Below are positions 8,402-18,046 of a stretch of 64,000 nucleotides of DNA, in pieces. The translations under genes were made by a program, and so were the position numbers. Location: the NCBI GenBank assembly GCA_022843805.1, contig JALHMY010000007.1:62001-126000 (forward strand). The letters are read 5' to 3'. Source of the stretch: Fuerstiella sp. (GTDB lineage: Bacteria > Planctomycetota > Planctomycetia > Planctomycetales > Planctomycetaceae). The first letter of the stretch is position 1. Every line of letters begins with the position of its first letter. The notes under the pieces were generated by a model. It saw only the letters and a list, made by a program, of their open reading frames with translations, was not told the origin of the DNA and did no database searches.

Positions 8402-9478
8402 CTACGAATTTTCGGGTCTTTGAGGATCTGCGAGCAGCGGAAGGCGCACCGACTTTCCTGTCCATGCAGACTGATAAATTGCCAGAATAATCTCCACGCT
8501 CCGCCGGCCTTCTGCTCCGTCAACTCTCGGCGATCGGCCCGTTTGGATGGCCTCAATGAAGTCCTGCAACTGCAGCTGATGACCAACAAACGAAATTGCC
8601 TTTGGGTCCGAAGCACCTCCGGAAGTCGCGGATCCGGCTCCAAGACGCTGGCGCAATGCAGCATCATCAGGCAGCTCAGTGGCGAACTCCCATCGAAGGA
8701 TTGAATCCTGCTCCACAATGGCGGTTCCCTGATTGCCGTGAATCTCCGTCTTTTTCTGAAGTCCGGGCCATGCCGCCGTACTCGCCTCCAGCACCCCAAT
8801 GGCGCCATTCGCAAACTTCAGGCAGGCGACGCCGGCGTCTTCCACTTCGATGCGTTCATGAGCCAGCGTGCCGGTAAATCCGCAGACTTCGATGACATCA
8901 CCCATCAGCCAGTACAAAAGATCCACATTGTGGATTGCCTGGTTCATATAGGCGCCGCCACCATCCAGAGCCCATGTTCCTCTCCAGCCGCCACCATCAT
9001 AGTATTCCTGCGATCGCCACCACTTCACATAACTGTCACCCAGCGTAAGCCGCCCAAAACGGCCCGCATCAATGGCCTCTTTCAATGCGATATTCGCAGG
9101 GCTGAAGCGCGAGGGGAAGATTGTACAGAGTTTTACGCCGTTCGTCTGACACGCTTCAATGATCTGATCACACCGGCTGAGCGTAATTTCCAGCGGCTTT
9201 TCCACGACCACATGTTTGCCTGCCTTTGCCGCTGCAATTGCCGGATCCAAATGGGAACCGCTGGGAGTACAAATATTGACAATGTCAACGTCCGGACTCG
9301 CAAGCATCTGGTCCAGTGAAGACCAGGCCGTACAGCCATATTCCGATGCAAATGCTGCAGCCTTTTCGGCACTATGGTTGAAGCAGCCAGCGACGCATGC
9401 GCCCGGAATTGCCTGAATCGCCTTCGCATGGAAATGCGAGATCATCCCGGTGCCAACAATACCGAATCCGACACTCAT
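8402..9478 (-). CDS. Gfo/Idh/MocA family NAD(P)-dependent oxidoreductase
   Basis: 358 residues from ATG 9478, chosen because the protein then starts directly with the Rossmann strand (MSVGFGIVGTGMISHFHAKA) and AGGAAAG lies 10 nt upstream. The frame stays open to 9583. N-terminal nucleotide-binding fold with GxGxxS-like GIVGTGMIS, the EKP motif (VVEKPLEITL) that carries the family's catalytic-site Lys, and the C-terminal alpha/beta domain with GGGAYMNQAIHNVDLLYWLMG, which contains the family's conserved His/Asp region. Members oxidise or reduce sugars, inositols or their derivatives; the exact substrate cannot be read from sequence. No obvious partner genes; probably single-gene. Confidence 0.9.
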   Translation of the reverse strand: MSVGFGIVGTGMISHFHAKAIQAIPGACVAGCFNHSAEKAAAFASEYGCTAWSSLDQMLASPDVDIVNICTPSGSHLDPAIAAAKAGKHVVVEKPLEITLSRCDQIIEACQTNGVKLCTIFPSRFSPANIALKEAIDAGRFGRLTLGDSYVKWWRSQEYYDGGGWRGTWALDGGGAYMNQAIHNVDLLYWLMGDVIEVCGFTGTLAHERIEVEDAGVACLKFANGAIGVLEASTAAWPGLQKKTEIHGNQGTAIVEQDSILRWEFATELPDDAALRQRLGAGSATSGGASDPKAISFVGHQLQLQDFIEAIQTGRSPRVDGAEGRRSVEIILAIYQSAWTGKSVRLPLLADPQRPENS

Positions 9479-10374
9479 GTTTTTGCTTCTTTCCTGCGAT
9501 AAGTCGGTCATGAACTCAGACCGGAAGTGTAGTACATACCGGTTCTGAATTCGACCGTACCGACCATCCATTGTCATCGGCAACCTGTTTGCACTCCCAC
9601 ATCAGCCATTCATTCGCGTGCTCGAATTCTGTGAGAGCAATTACCGTTGTTCTTTAGGGCCTTATCAAATCTCTCCTCCCACTTCGCTTCGCTGTGCGGG
9701 CGTGGAGGTTATTTTAAACCTCCTCTCCCAGCGAAGCTGGGGGAGGTCGATCGAGCGATAGCAAGATCGGGAGGGGGCTGGAGAACTGCGGGGCGAAGGT
9801 GTTGTTGGGACGGCGTTGAGTGCCACCCGCGGCGGGCCCTCCCCCGGCCTGACGGCCGACCCCACCCACTCCGCTTCGCTGCGTGGGAGGGGAGGTTAAT
9901 CGCGGGGAGGGTGGGGGTATAAAACCTCCTCTCCCGGCGAAGCCGGGGGAGGTCGATCGAGCGATAGCAAGATCGGGAGGGGGCCGGTGAACAGCGGGGC
10001 GCGGGTGTTATTGGGACGTCGTTGAGTGCCACCCGCGGCGGGCCCTCCCCCGGCCTGTCGGCCGACCCCTCCCACTTCGCTTCGCTGCGCGGGAGGGGAG
10101 GTTAATTGCTGGGAGGGTGGGGGTAGAAAAACTTCTCCTCTCCCGGCGAAGCCGGGGGAGGTCGATCGAGCGATAGCAAGATCGGGAGGGGGCCGGTGAA
10201 CAGCGGGGCGCGGGTGTTATTGGGACGGCGTTGAGTGCCACCGGCGGCGAGCCCTCCCCCGGCCTTCGGCCGACTCCTCCCACTTCGCTTCGCTGCGCGG
10301 GAGGGGAGGGTTTTGTCGGGAGGGGAGGAATTTGGCAGGGACGGCAGGCCTCTTTCCAGACGTTTGTTCCCGTG
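9479..10374. other. Large non-coding region holding the tandem repeat array
   Basis: About 900 bp between two minus-strand genes. 9479-9670 shows nothing beyond the oxidoreductase leader. 9671-10335 is the repeat array described separately. Several short ORFs cross the array on both strands, but they are low-complexity translations of the repeat and were not accepted. Confidence 0.7.
9671..10335. repeat. Tandem array of hairpin-rich ~206-209 bp repeat (about three units)
   Basis: Units start with CCTCTCCC(A/G)GCGAAGC at 9722, 9928 and 10137 (periods 206 and 209 bp). They are preceded by a half unit at 9671-9721; the last unit is shortened. Each unit contains three GC-rich palindromes: one around GCGAAGC at the unit start, one around the centre (CCCCCGGC...GCCG), and one around CTTCGCTTCGCTGCG near the end. 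A conserved segment GGTCGATCGAGCGATAGCA lies between the first two. The units are about 90% identical by eye, with scattered substitutions. The palindromic, GC-rich, intergenic nature suggests a REP/BIME-like dispersed repeat family rather than a gene. Confidence 0.9.
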
Positions 10375-13122
10375 CTATTTCTTCGGAGCTTCGCTGCCCT
10401 CAGCTGGTTTGGGTTTCGGAAACTTGTCTTCGTGGATTTTGCGAATCGGATCGCCCGGATTGGCGAGTGGCAACTTTCCTTTTAAAAGGATGTCCTCGGG
10501 CGGCATGCATGTGCTTTCGTTGCACGCCTGGTAGCGAATTCGAATTTCCAGTTCACCTGTTTCCGCTGTCTCGGTCGCGTCCGTTTCCAGAATTCCATAA
10601 AGGATGACGCGTTTGCTGTAAACGTGGTATGGCTCGGAACCCGGAACGTTCAGCTTTTCGGATGGCGGATAGAACACGCGAGTCATTTTGATCTTCTGTT
10701 TGCTGACGATTTTCAGTTCCGTCGGAACCAGAAATTCCGGGCTCTGCGGATTCGAATTGATATGCCACTTCGGATCGATAATCAGTTCAACAGCCACCGG
10801 GCATTTTCCACCTCGTTCCAGTTTGTCAAACTGCGGGTAGACCTTTGCCTGCACCGGACGTTCGGTCTTTTCATCCTTTAGCGGGTTGCCGGCAGCGGTC
10901 GGTTCCGGGAAGACAGGTTTAAAGACCGATGTGGTCTCGGAATCCTGGTTCTTTGAGTCATTGTCGGTCGTGGAATCTTTCTCTGATTCCTCTGACTGCG
11001 GCTCGGCGTCTGATTGCGAGCTGCCATTTGGCAGGGAAAGTCGAGTCAGGACAGGTCGGCTTTTGTCGAACAAGTCTCGACTGGTTTCCCGATGGCTGAC
11101 TTTTTGTTGTTCAGAAAGTTTCAGCCACTGCTGCAATGCGATCGCCATACCACTGCACGCCGCCGGAGAATCCCGCAGAGTACTGCTGAACCTGTTCAAA
11201 ATGGCTTGAGTAATCTGCGGGTAGTCAGCAACCTGACTGCGAATTTTCTCATCAAGCTTGTCGCTCGCCGCAGTGATCGTCATCAGATTGCGAATCGTTA
11301 CACTGTTCCCTGAAGGGAAGGTCGAATCAAATGCGTTGCTGGTCCTGGCGATCAATTGCTCGTGATCATGCGATGTATAGAAGAAGGTTTCCTGTTTCCG
11401 ATCGTAGAAGAGTTCAATCTGCATGCTCGTCAGTTTCACGGCTTCCTGAAGCCATCGCTGTTCACCGGTGGCTTCGTGCAGGCGGAGCAGAGCGGAAGCA
11501 AGAAACGCATAGTCATCGAGGTATGCGCGGTAGACCGCCCGGCCGTTCCGCCAGGATCGCATCAGATGTCCATCCGCATCCTTTAAATTTTTCAGAAGGA
11601 AATCGGCTGCTTTCGATGCCGCCGCAAGATCACCTTCACGTCCCGGCAGTCGGCCGCTCTCTGCCAGAGCCTGGATCATCATTGCGTTCCATTCAGTCAG
11701 CACCTTGTCGTCAAGCAAAGGCCGAGGCCGCTTTGCACGGACGTCCAGCAGTTGCTGTTTCAGAGGCTTCAGCTGAGTTTGCAGTTCGGAGACCGTCAGA
11801 GACATTCGTCCTGCGACCGCCTCAATCGGTTCTGGCAGGTGCAGGACGAAGCCATGTTCAAAACTGTTTGGAGCTTTCATCCCATACACCTGCATGAAAA
11901 GCTCAGCACTGCTCTGCCCGAGCGTCGACACGATCTCGTCTGCGGACCAAACGTAATATTCCCCCTCAATCGCGTTCGTCTCGGCATCCAGAGCAGAACA
12001 GAAACCGCCATCCGGAAGCGTCAGTTCTCGCTGAACAAAGTCCGAAAGTTCACCAGCCACCTGCAAAAATTGTTCATTTTTGAAGTGCCCTGCAGCCTGC
12101 GAATAGACTTCGAGCAGCTGAGCCTGATCGTAGAGCATCTTTTCGAAATGCGGAACGTGCCAGCGACGATCGGTACTGTATCGATGAAAGCCGCCCGCCA
12201 GATGATCGCGAATTCCGCCGCTGGCCATGGCGGTCAGAGAGTGTTCGACAATTTTCCAGAGTTCCGGCTGAGAACGATGGAGATGCATCGACAACAGCAA
12301 CTGCAGGCGAGGAACGCTTGGAAAACGCGGACCATCAGGGCGCGTCGGTCGGAAATCCACCCCGCCATGAACAGGGTCATAATGTTCACGAACATCTGTC
12401 ATGGCCGCTTCGATTAGTGCCTGATTCAGTGGAACTGCTTCAAGCGTCAGTTTTGGAGCACTTAAACGGCGAACCTCCCCGGCGATTGATGCGGCCGAGT
12501 TTCGCAGACCGTCCGCGTTCATTTCCCAAAGCGTTTGGACTCGCTTTGCAATTGTCAGGAAGCCACTGCGGCCGTCCGGAGCATCCTCCGGTGGAAGATA
12601 GGTTGCGCCGCCAATGGGATTGCCTTCCGGAGTCAGAAACAGAGACAACGGCCAGCCTCCACCCCCGCCGATGCCCGCTGCCTGCTGATAAACAATCAGG
12701 CTCGTCATGTAGATGTCATCGACGTCCGGACGTTCTTCCCGATCCACCTTAATGTTGACAAAATGCTGGTTCATGAATTCAGCAATCGCCGGATTGGAGA
12801 AGACCTGCCGCTCCATCACATGACACCAGTAGCAGCTGCTGTAGCCAATCGAAAGAAAGATCGGTTTTCCTTCGGTCTTTGCTCTGTCGAATGCCTCGGG
12901 GCCCCAGGGATACCAGTCCATGGGATTGTGAGCGTGCAGGAGCAGGTACGGACTGGATTCCTTTGCCAGCCGATTTCCTTTTCCTGTGGCTTCATCTTCG
13001 GGTGCTGAGGCGGTCGCCGCAGCGGGCGCCGCGGCCTCATCCGCCAGATTCACACCAGCTGTCGAGCTACTGGTGATGGTCAATAAAACTGTTGTCAGGC
13101 ACACCAAATCGTTCAGACGCAT
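10375..13122 (-). CDS. Exported DUF255/YyaL-type thioredoxin-domain protein with C-terminal DsbD-like domain
   Basis: 915 residues from ATG 13122, chosen because it starts a good signal peptide ([19 protein letters not shown]...). The frame itself stays open to 13233. Domain 1 (about 55-215): thioredoxin-like DUF255 with [21 protein letters not shown] at 97-100 and DREERPD. Domain 2 (about 250-640): (alpha/alpha)6-like helical region of the YyaL/SSP411 (spermatogenesis-associated 20) family. After a Ser/Glu/Asp-rich linker, residues 761-885 resemble the N-terminal domain of DsbD (two Cys in CNESTCMPP, 867-872). Presumably a periplasmic redox protein; substrate unknown. The canonical family ends after domain 2, so the DsbD-like extension is an addition. 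Confidence 0.85.
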   Translation of the reverse strand: MRLNDLVCLTTVLLTITSSSTAGVNLADEAAAPAAATASAPEDEATGKGNRLAKESSPYLLLHAHNPMDWYPWGPEAFDRAKTEGKPIFLSIGYSSCYWCHVMERQVFSNPAIAEFMNQHFVNIKVDREERPDVDDIYMTSLIVYQQAAGIGGGGGWPLSLFLTPEGNPIGGATYLPPEDAPDGRSGFLTIAKRVQTLWEMNADGLRNSAASIAGEVRRLSAPKLTLEAVPLNQALIEAAMTDVREHYDPVHGGVDFRPTRPDGPRFPSVPRLQLLLSMHLHRSQPELWKIVEHSLTAMASGGIRDHLAGGFHRYSTDRRWHVPHFEKMLYDQAQLLEVYSQAAGHFKNEQFLQVAGELSDFVQRELTLPDGGFCSALDAETNAIEGEYYVWSADEIVSTLGQSSAELFMQVYGMKAPNSFEHGFVLHLPEPIEAVAGRMSLTVSELQTQLKPLKQQLLDVRAKRPRPLLDDKVLTEWNAMMIQALAESGRLPGREGDLAAASKAADFLLKNLKDADGHLMRSWRNGRAVYRAYLDDYAFLASALLRLHEATGEQRWLQEAVKLTSMQIELFYDRKQETFFYTSHDHEQLIARTSNAFDSTFPSGNSVTIRNLMTITAASDKLDEKIRSQVADYPQITQAILNRFSSTLRDSPAACSGMAIALQQWLKLSEQQKVSHRETSRDLFDKSRPVLTRLSLPNGSSQSDAEPQSEESEKDSTTDNDSKNQDSETTSVFKPVFPEPTAAGNPLKDEKTERPVQAKVYPQFDKLERGGKCPVAVELIIDPKWHINSNPQSPEFLVPTELKIVSKQKIKMTRVFYPPSEKLNVPGSEPYHVYSKRVILYGILETDATETAETGELEIRIRYQACNESTCMPPEDILLKGKLPLANPGDPIRKIHEDKFPKPKPAEGSEAPKK

Positions 13123-13726
13123 AAGGCAGATCGTCCTGTTCCATGACGAGATATCCTGCTTGGCAGAAAACATTCCTGCTTCTGCACAAGACATGGCCGT
13201 CAAAGTCGAGACATTAAAATCAATCGCCGTCATGGGGAACCCACTGTTCGGCGTTCACTGCGGAATTCTAGCGATGCAGACCCGCTGAGAAACAGCTTAC
13301 CACAACGTCGCGGCGTCTTTCCGCCGCGATTCCTTAAAATGCGTCTCCGCTGCAGCACCATAAACCGAAGTTTTGCATGGACTTATGAATTTTATGTGTT
13401 TCGGCGGAAGATTGACGGTCTGTCCCTGATGGGGGTTCGATGTGAGTGCGGTGTTTGGGGGATTTGCTGAATTTTAGGAATTCAGGATTTTGTCATCCTG
13501 TACGTTCTCTGACGCCGAAGAAATAAGGGGGAAAATTGCGCCATCGCGGTGACGCAGGAAGTTCGTTTGCGGGGGGCAGACGATCACAAGGCAGGAAAGC
13601 AATCATTATTTCAAAGATCGTCTGGTTCCCAGGGGACCAGAATGGCCCGAAAGGTTTTCTGAACCACAGCGGTTTACGAAACCTGACAGGTAACATTCCG
13701 GAAAGACGGTCGAAGGATACACTGGG
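13123..13726. other. Divergent intergenic region with two hairpins
   Basis: About 600 bp between the DUF255 gene (minus) and the HlyD-like gene (plus). It contains a perfect 8 bp GC stem with a 6 nt loop at 13308-13329 and a 7 bp AT-richer stem at 13467-13485. Neither has a proper T-tract. No gene or RNA recognised. Confidence 0.4.
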
Positions 13727-15274
13727 ATGGATGGAACCATGGCCTCTCCGATGTTGTCCAGGTTACCTCGAGGTTATCGAAATGATCGGCAGTTTGGACT
13801 GGTTTACGACCACCTCCCTGCTCGACCTGACGATTTGACTTTGATTGCTGGAATTGCCACTCGCGAAGCCGTGATTCTGAACCGTCTGGGGGTGTACTTT
13901 GTCGCACAGATTGGGCTCTGGCGTGCCCAGGAAATCAGTTCTGTAGCCCATGAGCTGCAGATTTCGCCGATCAGGATCACTGATGAGCGCTGGGTTGAGC
14001 AGGCTCAGTCGCTTTGTCCGAGTGTTTCCGATGTGCGGGCGTCCCATGGCGAATTGCCAGCATCATTTTTGCGGACGATTTCACTGCTTACGTGTGCACT
14101 GATGCTGGGTTTTTTTTGTGTCTACCTGCTGGGCAACCGAAATCGAGCAGGGCTACAGGGAGTTTTGTCGGCGGATATCACAGCCGTCAAGGTTCCGGCA
14201 GAGTCGCGTTTGATCGCATCGCATGTGAAGCCTGGAGATGAAGTTTTTTCGGGTGCAGCTCTGCTGACTCTGGAGAAGGCATCGCATATCACGATGATTG
14301 AAGAGCAGGAGCGGCGAGTGCAGCATCTGCAGCAGGAACTAGAAAAAGCACAGGCACAGGCAGATCTGGAAACGGTGTGGCGTGTCAGAGAAGTGGAGCG
14401 TGAGCTTTTTGATGCACGTTCGCAGATTGCGGCGATTCGGGCAGCACCAGAAGAGTCTGCTGAATCCGTTCGGACGGCCGGGATTCAGAATTCCGGAAAG
14501 CAGAATGCCGGCATACCAAAGACAGCGGGCCGAGTGCAGGCATCTCCGGTGTCATCGTCCAGTCGGCAGCCAAAAGTTCATGTTGCTCGCCGGGCAGGTG
14601 GACTGATATTCTTCAGTGGAGCATCAGGGCAGTCGACAAAGATTTCTGACGAACCCGGGCTGCCGCCGGCACCTGTACCCGTACCTGTGCCGACCCGTAT
14701 TGCTCAGGCGAAACCCGCCTTTATTTCTGAACCGGTTGCGGCGGTAGCTGCAGCGTCGGCAACTTCAGCTCATGTTTTGTCACTTGAAGCTCGTCTGGAA
14801 CGGCTGGAATCCCTTCGAGCCGCTCTTCCGGATCAGGTGCGGCAGGCTGCGGGACTTGAACATATCAGAGTTCGATTTGATGATGCGGTCAATCGACTGG
14901 AGGAAATGAAGTCTGTCAGTCGGGAACTGGCGGTAACATCGCCGTCCTATGGTGTCGTGGGTCAGGTGCGTTTCCGTGAAGGGGACCTGATGCAGGAAGG
15001 CGAAATCATGCTGAAGATCCTGCATACAGATCGTCGGTATGTCATTGTCTATGTGCCGACCCGGCGGGTCAATGAATTACAGCCCGGCAATGAGGTTGAA
15101 CTGATTTTCCCGGGAAAGGAACGATATCGCGGTCAGGTAACCGATCTTCCAATGCTGGCTGATACGCTGGTTCCCGGGACAGAGAGCATGGCGGCTGTGA
15201 GAGTAGAGCAGGCTGGCCGGCTTTGGCCCCAGGTACCGATCGGGTCTCAAATCGATGTCGCCATCATTCAGTGA
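13727..15274 (+). CDS. HlyD-like membrane-fusion protein with cytoplasmic helix-hairpin-helix domain
   Basis: 515 residues. The start is ambiguous between ATG 13727 and in-frame ATG 13739; AAGGA lies 11 nt before the first. Residues about 35-100 (LTLIAGIATREAVILNRLGV...AQIGLWRAQEI) read like the HhH/DUF4332-type domain usually seen in DNA- or nucleotide-related proteins. A single transmembrane helix follows (about 112-135). After it comes the layout of a membrane-fusion (HlyD/RND adaptor) protein: a lipoyl-like half with VPAESRLIASHVKPGDEVFSGAALLTLE, a coiled coil (about 185-235), a variable Pro/Ala linker, a second helix, the second lipoyl half (SPSYGVVGQVRFREGDLMQEGE) and a beta-barrel end. 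No transporter or TolC partner is adjacent. It is followed closely (20 bp) by ung. Confidence 0.72.
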   Translation: MDGTMASPMLSRLPRGYRNDRQFGLVYDHLPARPDDLTLIAGIATREAVILNRLGVYFVAQIGLWRAQEISSVAHELQISPIRITDERWVEQAQSLCPSVSDVRASHGELPASFLRTISLLTCALMLGFFCVYLLGNRNRAGLQGVLSADITAVKVPAESRLIASHVKPGDEVFSGAALLTLEKASHITMIEEQERRVQHLQQELEKAQAQADLETVWRVREVERELFDARSQIAAIRAAPEESAESVRTAGIQNSGKQNAGIPKTAGRVQASPVSSSSRQPKVHVARRAGGLIFFSGASGQSTKISDEPGLPPAPVPVPVPTRIAQAKPAFISEPVAAVAAASATSAHVLSLEARLERLESLRAALPDQVRQAAGLEHIRVRFDDAVNRLEEMKSVSRELAVTSPSYGVVGQVRFREGDLMQEGEIMLKILHTDRRYVIVYVPTRRVNELQPGNEVELIFPGKERYRGQVTDLPMLADTLVPGTESMAAVRVEQAGRLWPQVPIGSQIDVAIIQ

Positions 15275-15294
15275 CAGACATCGGGAGCATCTTC

Positions 15295-15969
15295 ATGGAC
15301 GCGGCCGACCTGCCACCATCCTGGCGAACGGCCCTTTGTGCCGATCTAAGCAGTGACTGGTACCTGCGACTCGCGAAATTCGTCGAAAACGAGCGAGATC
15401 AGTTTCAGGTGTTTCCTTCGGAACGTGATGTTTTCAACGCTCTGAGACTGACGCCTCTGGATCAGGTTAAGGTTTTCCTTCTGGGGCAGGACCCGTACCA
15501 TGATGAAGGACAGGCTCACGGACTCAGTTTTTCTGTCCCGTCCGGAATCAGGCTGCCCCCGTCGTTGCGGAACATTTTTCGGGAACTGCACACCGATCTG
15601 GGAATTCCGCCTGCCAGTCAGGGCTGCCTGGAATCATGGGCAAAGCAGGGCGTACTGTTACTGAATGCAGTGCTGACAGTGCGGGCTCACGAAGCCAATT
15701 CGCATCGCGAACGTGGCTGGGAGCAGCTAACTGCGAAAATCCTGAAATGCGTCAACCAGCGGCCACATGTGGCATTTGTGTTGTGGGGCAGTTATGCCGG
15801 GAAGCATTCGAGTCTGATTGACGCTGATCGGCATCTGATCATTCAGAATGCACATCCTTCCCCTCTTTCGGCTCGACGAGGCTTCTTCGGCAGTCGGCCT
15901 TTTTCCCGAATAAACGCATTCCTGGAACACCACGGGGAGCAACCAATCCGCTGGCAACTGCCTGAATAG
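15295..15969 (+). CDS. ung: Uracil-DNA glycosylase, family 1
   Basis: 224 residues from ATG 15295, which has GGGAG 8 nt upstream; the frame extends back to 15223, but that part lacks conservation and overlaps the previous gene. Removes uracil from DNA in base-excision repair. Diagnostic motifs: water-activating loop GQDPYH (64-69, catalytic Asp66), LLLNAVLTV (121-129), and the minor-groove loop HPSPLS with His187. Length matches the family (about 220-230). Separated from the upstream adaptor gene by 20 bp, so probably co-transcribed. It converges with the small minus-strand gene ending at 15977. Confidence 0.97.
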   Translation: MDAADLPPSWRTALCADLSSDWYLRLAKFVENERDQFQVFPSERDVFNALRLTPLDQVKVFLLGQDPYHDEGQAHGLSFSVPSGIRLPPSLRNIFRELHTDLGIPPASQGCLESWAKQGVLLLNAVLTVRAHEANSHRERGWEQLTAKILKCVNQRPHVAFVLWGSYAGKHSSLIDADRHLIIQNAHPSPLSARRGFFGSRPFSRINAFLEHHGEQPIRWQLPE

Positions 15970-15976
15970 CCGGGTA

Positions 15977-16390
15977 TCAGCCTGGTTCCGCCTGAATGAT
16001 CTCATCGATACTGAATGGACCCTGAGTATGAAGGGAGCCGGATGGGTCGTAATCCACCAGGATCAGCGTTCCCCGGACGCTTTGACGAGCGTCAGGAAAT
16101 CCACTGGCAGTTCGTCCATCCTTCAGCCGGATAACAACACGATGGGTCTCATGGACTCCCGGCAAATCGGGGTGGACGAGTGCCGGAAAGCGTTCCCAGG
16201 CCCAGGTCCAGAGCGTTGCATTCACATCTACCTTTCCGGCGATATCCAGCCATTCCTGTTCAGCCTTTCGCAGTTCCTTCAGGGGCATCTGGCGACACCA
16301 TGGACGAAGAATCTGTTCGATCCATAACCTGCGGGATGCCGCCAGGTCTTCAAAAGATGCGGGAACAGGCTTGAGGATAGAGTCGGTCAT
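15977..16390 (-). CDS. Hypothetical protein, small cytoplasmic
   Basis: 137 residues from ATG 16390; the frame is open to 16447, but that part runs through a terminator hairpin. Helical N-terminal half (SRRLWIEQILRPWCRQMPLKELRKAEQEWLD) and a beta-rich C-terminal half (THRVVIRLKDGRTASGFPDARQSVRGTLILVDYDPSG) that looks like a small barrel. No family recognised. Only about 14 nt separate the T-run of the upstream gene's terminator from this ATG, so expression may depend on read-through or on a promoter overlapping the terminator. Converges with ung (8 bp apart). Confidence 0.6.
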   Translation of the reverse strand: MTDSILKPVPASFEDLAASRRLWIEQILRPWCRQMPLKELRKAEQEWLDIAGKVDVNATLWTWAWERFPALVHPDLPGVHETHRVVIRLKDGRTASGFPDARQSVRGTLILVDYDPSGSLHTQGPFSIDEIIQAEPG

Positions 16391-16401
16391 AACAGCGAAC
16401 T

Positions 16402-16447
16402 GCCAAAAAAGTGAAGCCTGACCGCCAGAAAGTCGGTCAGGCTTCAT
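16402..16447 (-). terminator. Rho-independent terminator of the exported-protein gene
   Basis: 13 bp stem (16412-16424 with 16434-16446), 9 nt loop, followed on the minus strand by ACTTTTTT. It lies about 60 nt past the stop at 16508 and immediately before the ATG of the next minus-strand gene. Confidence 0.85.
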
Positions 16448-16507
16448 GCAACTTGAATAGGAATTTCATCAGACTGGCGAGAACATATTCTGGCAGAGAA
16501 AACGTGA

Positions 16508-17194
16508 TTAGTTCACGCTTTTTCCTTCAAATTTTGTACCGTTTTCTGATGTGCGAACCGGATTCTCTGATCGGCTGGCAGCTGTGGGATTGGACGGAAC
16601 TGACCGGCCGCTGGAATCCTGATCGGCGACGGACTGATCCGCTTTTGGTGTCCAGTTTGTGACGGCCCAGGTCGGATATTCGTCCGCTACGCTGGCCGCG
16701 AGGTCCTGCAGAATTTCCATCATCTTCTTGCTGTCAATTTTTTCGTTCTTCACAATCCTCTGCAGAACGAAGCGTTTGTTGGTTTGGATATAGGCAAAAA
16801 ACTTGCCATTTCCCAGCCGGTCATTGGCAGCCAGCAGTCTCAGCAGAGCAGTACGAGGAACTTCGCTGGCGGTTTGTGGAATCTGATCCAGCCATGCCAT
16901 GACCCATACGGATTCACCGTTGCGACTCAGGACGGCCGACATTGAGAACTTCCATTCTTCGCCCCGATAGCTGGTTTTGAACGCAAAATCGTATCGCTGT
17001 TCTGTCTTGGTGGGTTTCAGACCGATTGCGGCCAGCATATTTCCCAGGTCGGTTTCTGACATCTGGCCGGGGGCCGGTGTCGTGGCGGCCCCGGCAGCAG
17101 GTGCCGCGGCCGCTGAGGATTCCTGAGCAGATCCAGTGGAGGCACTGCCAACCAACAACAGTGCCGGCAGCAATACAGCACTCAGCGCTTTCAT
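16508..17194 (-). CDS. Exported protein, YbjN/type III chaperone-like fold
   Basis: 228 residues; GGGAG 7 nt before the ATG. Signal peptide (KALSAVLLPALLLVGSASTGSA-Q, cleavage near residue 23), an Ala/Pro-rich linker, then residues about 50-180. That region (LGNMLAAIGLKPTKTEQRYDFAF...WKFSMSAVLSRNGESVWVMAWL...LLRLLAANDRLGNGKFFAYI) has the alternating strand/helix pattern of YbjN/type III secretion chaperone-like proteins. The C-terminal 50 residues are Ser/Asn-rich and probably disordered. Known relatives act as small binding or chaperone modules; here export suggests a periplasmic role. The fold call is by pattern only. Confidence 0.65.
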   Translation of the reverse strand: MKALSAVLLPALLLVGSASTGSAQESSAAAAPAAGAATTPAPGQMSETDLGNMLAAIGLKPTKTEQRYDFAFKTSYRGEEWKFSMSAVLSRNGESVWVMAWLDQIPQTASEVPRTALLRLLAANDRLGNGKFFAYIQTNKRFVLQRIVKNEKIDSKKMMEILQDLAASVADEYPTWAVTNWTPKADQSVADQDSSGRSVPSNPTAASRSENPVRTSENGTKFEGKSVN

Positions 17195-17315
17195 TGTTCA
17201 CTCCCTTGAAACAAATCGGCAATCCATGCCAGTTTTTAGAACGAGCGTTGATTCGCATCAGGCGAACCGATGGCGCCGTTAGCATACAGCCCCGAAGATT
17301 TTCAGCCCGGTTCTC

Positions 17316-17921
17316 TCAGTCTGATATGTCGACCAGATACCTGAGGCAAATCTGCGACCAGCTTTCAAACTGATCGATTTCATGCGCCAAATCTGACGGA
17401 GATGCAAAGCCTGGGTTTATCATCGACTTTTCACGCGGCTGAACTTTGGGATTGTCCAGATCGAAAACATGAACAATTCCCAGATGAACTTTTCCAACTT
17501 CTGTCTCATCGTCGTTAATCAGCCCTACGCATGATTCAACCCATCCGGTTTCCAGATCCACTTCCTCTTCAATCTCCCTTCTCATTCCTTCCAGATAGGG
17601 GCTGCTTTCTCGGTCGCGATCCAGCGTGGACACATGTCCCCCAACGCCGATTGACCGTTTTGCGTGCAGCCGGGTTTCCCCTTGCGCGGTTCCTCGCTGA
17701 TAATAGAAGACCTTGCCTTCACAACGGAAAACGCAGTAGGGAATCAGCTGTTTGTACGTCGGATCCTGCTCCATCTCGTTCCGTGGACGATAGCTCGCGT
17801 GCTCAGGATTCAGAATGACGCTCAGATATCGGTCAATGTCCGGGCAAAAACCCTGAAAATGCCCGACCTGATGAAACACAGGTGTCGGGATAACAAGAAC
17901 GTGCTCGACGGGAATGTTCAT
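17316..17921 (-). CDS. Nudix-family hydrolase
   Basis: 201 residues. The Nudix box is visible as [20 protein letters not shown] followed by [13 protein letters not shown] (about residues 92-124); the spacing between Gly and REIEEE is longer than the canonical 23-residue box because of an insertion. The RExxEE core that binds the metal is intact. N-terminal strand-rich part ([16 protein letters not shown]) fits the fold. Relatives are annotated as predicted MutT-like phosphoesterases; the substrate is a nucleoside-diphosphate-linked compound of unknown identity. Not obviously co-transcribed with trpC, which lies 125 bp downstream on the same strand. Confidence 0.82.
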   Translation of the reverse strand: MNIPVEHVLVIPTPVFHQVGHFQGFCPDIDRYLSVILNPEHASYRPRNEMEQDPTYKQLIPYCVFRCEGKVFYYQRGTAQGETRLHAKRSIGVGGHVSTLDRDRESSPYLEGMRREIEEEVDLETGWVESCVGLINDDETEVGKVHLGIVHVFDLDNPKVQPREKSMINPGFASPSDLAHEIDQFESWSQICLRYLVDISD

Positions 17922-18046
17922 ATCGAATTCTGTAAATCAAAAGTAATGATGAACGGGACGGGAACGTTCGGATTGGGTGGGGTCGCGAGTGTCCGATTTG
18001 CCTGAAACAACTGGTCCGTCCCGAAGTACCGGGCCGTCCTGGAGAA

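Noticed and set aside
9671-10335. CRISPR array
   Set aside because: Units of about 206-209 bp, no 20-40 bp direct repeats alternating with unique spacers, and no cas genes.
9647-10534. Several ORFs of 80-107 codons on both strands across the repeat array
   Set aside because: They are frame-by-frame translations of the same repeat units, Arg/Pro/Ser-rich, and shift frame between units because the period (206/209) is not a constant multiple of three.
13410-13470. tRNA-like GGTTCGAT stretch
   Set aside because: No acceptor, D-arm or anticodon stem can be drawn around it.
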